Shown here piece after piece: positions 58,102 through 59,397 of a stretch of 59,397 nucleotides of DNA (the first letter of the stretch is position 1; every line of letters starts with the position of its first letter). The notes under the pieces were generated by a model that saw only the letters and a program-made list of their open reading frames with translations, had not been told where the DNA came from and made no database searches. The stretch lies in contig CAMEIT010000007.1 of assembly GCA_945918795.1 (NCBI GenBank), positions 1 through 59,397 of the forward strand, in the 5' to 3' direction. The DNA comes from an uncultured Clostridia bacterium. GTDB taxonomy: Bacteria > Bacillota > Clostridia > HGM11327. The translations under genes and the position numbers were made by a program.

Positions 58102-58860
58102 ATGAACAATCTGAAAGGTAAAACCGCTGTCATTACCGGCGGTAACTCAGGTGTTGGTGCGGCAACAGCTCTCCTTTTTGCCAAGAGCGGAGCAAACATT
58201 GTAATCAGCGCGCGTCGTCAGGCGGCTCTTGAGGAGGTTGCCGAGAAAATCAAGGCTGAGGGCGGCAACGTTCTCACTGTTCCAACCGACATTTCAAAGG
58301 ACGAGGACTGCAAGAACCTCATGAAGGCAGCTATGGATGCGTTTGGTCGCATCGATATTCTTGTCAATAACGCCGGCGTCCTGGACACAGGGCTTGCTCC
58401 GGTGGACAAGTTTGATGACGTTGAAACTCAGAAGGTTATTTCAATCAACCAGATCGGCACAATGCAGTGCATTCGTGCGGCTCTTCAGTATATGACGGAG
58501 GGCGCTTCTATTGTCAATGTTGCATCGGTTGCCGGTGTCAACGGCGGCGGCGGAGCGGCTTATGTTTCCACTAAGGCTGCAATTATCGGTATTACCAAAC
58601 ACACGGCTCTGCTGCTCGCAGACAAGTACATCCGCTGTAATGCGGTCTGCCCCGGCACTATCGTTACGCCTATGACTATGAATATGAAGCCCGAGGCTCT
58701 CGATATGCGTATGATGGGCGCAATGAGCAAGCACGCCGATTTGAAAATTAAGCCTTGCATGGCTGACGATGTTGCAAATATCATCGGCTTCTTCGCATCA
58801 GATGACTCTAAAGCTCTGACCGGTCAGGTGGTTGTAAGCGACTTCGGCGCTTCTCTGTGA
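58102..58860 (+). CDS. Short-chain dehydrogenase/reductase
   Basis: A 252-aa classical SDR. The cofactor motif is TGGNSGVG (12-19), then NNAG (89-92), with catalytic N116, S142, Y154 and K158 (YVSTK). It is an NAD(P)-dependent oxidoreductase; substrate unknown (3-oxoacyl, steroid or sugar alcohol types are all possible). A GGAGG site and a perfect promoter precede it. Its codons are richer in C-ending forms than the genes beside it, which may reflect high expression or acquisition. The structured repeat element begins about 15 nt after its stop. Confidence 0.93.
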   Translation: MNNLKGKTAVITGGNSGVGAATALLFAKSGANIVISARRQAALEEVAEKIKAEGGNVLTVPTDISKDEDCKNLMKAAMDAFGRIDILVNNAGVLDTGLAPVDKFDDVETQKVISINQIGTMQCIRAALQYMTEGASIVNVASVAGVNGGGGAAYVSTKAAIIGITKHTALLLADKYIRCNAVCPGTIVTPMTMNMKPEALDMRMMGAMSKHADLKIKPCMADDVANIIGFFASDDSKALTGQVVVSDFGASL

Positions 58861-58874
58861 TTTGATTTTTTTTC

Positions 58875-59024
58875 TTGGACGCTTTTGAAAAAGCGTCCAA
58901 ACCCGAAAACTTTAAAACGCTTTGCGGCTTGCGCATCTTTCCGTCGAGAGTATGACGAAAAGATGCGCATTAATTTTTGCGACTTTATTTAAGGTTTTTA
59001 CGGAGCAATGACGATATACGGCAC
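58875..59024 (+). repeat. Structured 3-prime repeat element, copy 2
   Basis: Hairpin 1 TTGGACGCTT/AAGCGTCCAA (58875-58900) is followed by ACCCGAAAACTT. Hairpin 2 at 58931-58968 has the loop GAGAGTAT. The tail TTTTTGCGACTTTATTTA then leads to GACGATATACGGCAC. It corresponds to 45-214 in opposite orientation, with paired changes in hairpin 2. No open reading frame. Confidence 0.75.
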
Positions 59025-59031
59025 GTAGTAT

Positions 59032-59097
59032 TTAAAGAGAAAAGGAAAAAATGAGAATTTGACTTGACGATTACGGCTAACCGAATTGTTGCAGTTA
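59032..59097 (+). repeat. AAAGGAAA..TTGACTTGACGA repeat, copy 1
   Basis: AAGAGAAAAGGAAA, an ATG, then AATTTGACTTGACGA, matching 59331-59390 at most positions. It is inserted between the structured element and the GC-rich block relative to the copy at the other window end, so the repeats are modular. Confidence 0.6.
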
Positions 59098-59105
59098 TAG
59101 ATTAA

Positions 59106-59157
59106 CCCAGCCTCCATCTTTGAGGGAGGGGGACCGCGTCAGCGGTGGAAGGAGTCA
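59106..59157 (+). repeat. GC-rich palindromic repeat block, second copy
   Basis: CCTCC...GGAGG hairpin, then GGGGGACCGCGTCAGCGGTGG and AAGGAGTCAC. It corresponds to 1-44 in reverse orientation. Confidence 0.75.
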
Positions 59158-59199
59158 CATGTAACAGTAAATCGAGACGGATTTTATTATATTGTGTTC

Positions 59200-59250
59200 T
59201 CCTTCAGTCGCCTACGGCGCCGGCTTCCTCCCGGAGGAAGCCTTCTTTTT
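59200..59250 (+). repeat. CTCCTTCAGTC / GGCTTCCTCC palindromic repeat
   Basis: CTCCTTCAGTCGCC is followed by the palindrome GGCTTCCTCCCGGAGGAAGCC and CTTCTTTTTG. Together with AAGGAGT at 59150 it forms inverted ends resembling a miniature element of ~100 bp (59110-59250). 59251-59330 shows no gene. Confidence 0.55.
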
Positions 59251-59330
59251 GCCCGATATTTGCAAATTAAAACAAATTTTTCGCCTCGATTAATCATTGC
59301 GAATGTGCAATGATACAGCACATTTCACTT

Positions 59331-59390
59331 AAAAAGAAAAGGAAAGTAAATGGCAATCTGACTCGACGACCACCGGCGAGGCTGATTGCC
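59331..59390 (+). repeat. AAAGGAAA..CTGACTCGACGA repeat, copy 2
   Basis: AAAAAGAAAAGGAAA, ATG, then CAATCTGACTCGACGACCACC. The arms GGCAATC and GATTGCC pair, extended by near-matches, so it can fold into a long hairpin. Cut off by the window end. Confidence 0.6.
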
Positions 59391-59397
59391 TTATACA

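Overview
The window looks like chromosomal DNA of an anaerobic Gram-positive bacterium of the class Clostridia, probably an Oscillospiraceae-type gut lineage. The evidence is a mid-40s GC content by eye, strong AGGAGG-type ribosome binding sites, spmA/spmB spore-maturation genes, an L27 precursor processed by the Prp protease, a giant 2-hydroxyacyl-CoA dehydratase activase, and an ATP synthase c subunit with a Na+-type motif. Both ends carry the same family of structured repeats in inverted orientation, as expected for a contig broken at repeats.

Layout. 1-220: structured repeat. 224-10295: 65-aa acidic protein, metallophosphoesterase, 1412-aa activase and TVP38-like membrane protein, then a CmpB-like membrane protein / response regulator / histidine kinase operon, divergent from a DUF308 membrane protein. 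Eleven-bp-spaced direct repeats lie in both intergenic regions around the two-component operon. 10434-12230: XRE regulator divergent from a zinc-ribbon/TM2 gene broken by an in-frame stop, a small membrane protein, a gene relic and tRNA-Arg(ACG). 12453-19376: ATP synthase operon atpI-B-E-F-H-A-G-D-C, with an unusually short epsilon. 19575-21327: processive-type glycolipid glycosyltransferase plus a divergent PlsY-like acyltransferase.

21770-25572: a five-gene ABC-2 type transporter cluster whose last gene is frameshifted, bounded by two look-alike terminators. 25983-32901: a second two-component system, a MacB-like permease/ATPase pair and a large lipoprotein with Cthe_2159-like beta-helix repeats. 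The regulator gene and the permease gene have the same promoter architecture (two CTTTAG boxes 11 bp apart, 10 bp before the -10), so this reads as one autoregulated regulon. 32902-33690: a gene-poor stretch with two consensus promoters, one driving a short terminated RNA and one a 24-codon membrane peptide. 33688-37220: two ABC exporters.

37290-47408 (minus strand): housekeeping. L21 leader-rplU-prp-rpmA-obg-yhbY; rbgA-rnhB-yraN-comM-comEC; two type I signal peptidases. 47563-58860 (plus strand): spmA-spmB, LOG-family protein, trmK, Nif3-like, zinc-ribbon coiled-coil protein, rnpB, rqcH, uxaC, small membrane protein, 8-oxoguanine glycosylase, an unusual tyrosine recombinase with a degenerate extra half catalytic domain at its N-terminus, and an SDR oxidoreductase.

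The most unusual items are the structured element found right after three unrelated stop codons (with compensatory stem changes), the duplicated-domain tyrosine recombinase, the two regulator-operator pairings, the sRNA/micro-peptide locus, and the two-carboxylate c subunit. All function calls rest on reading motifs; no database search was run.
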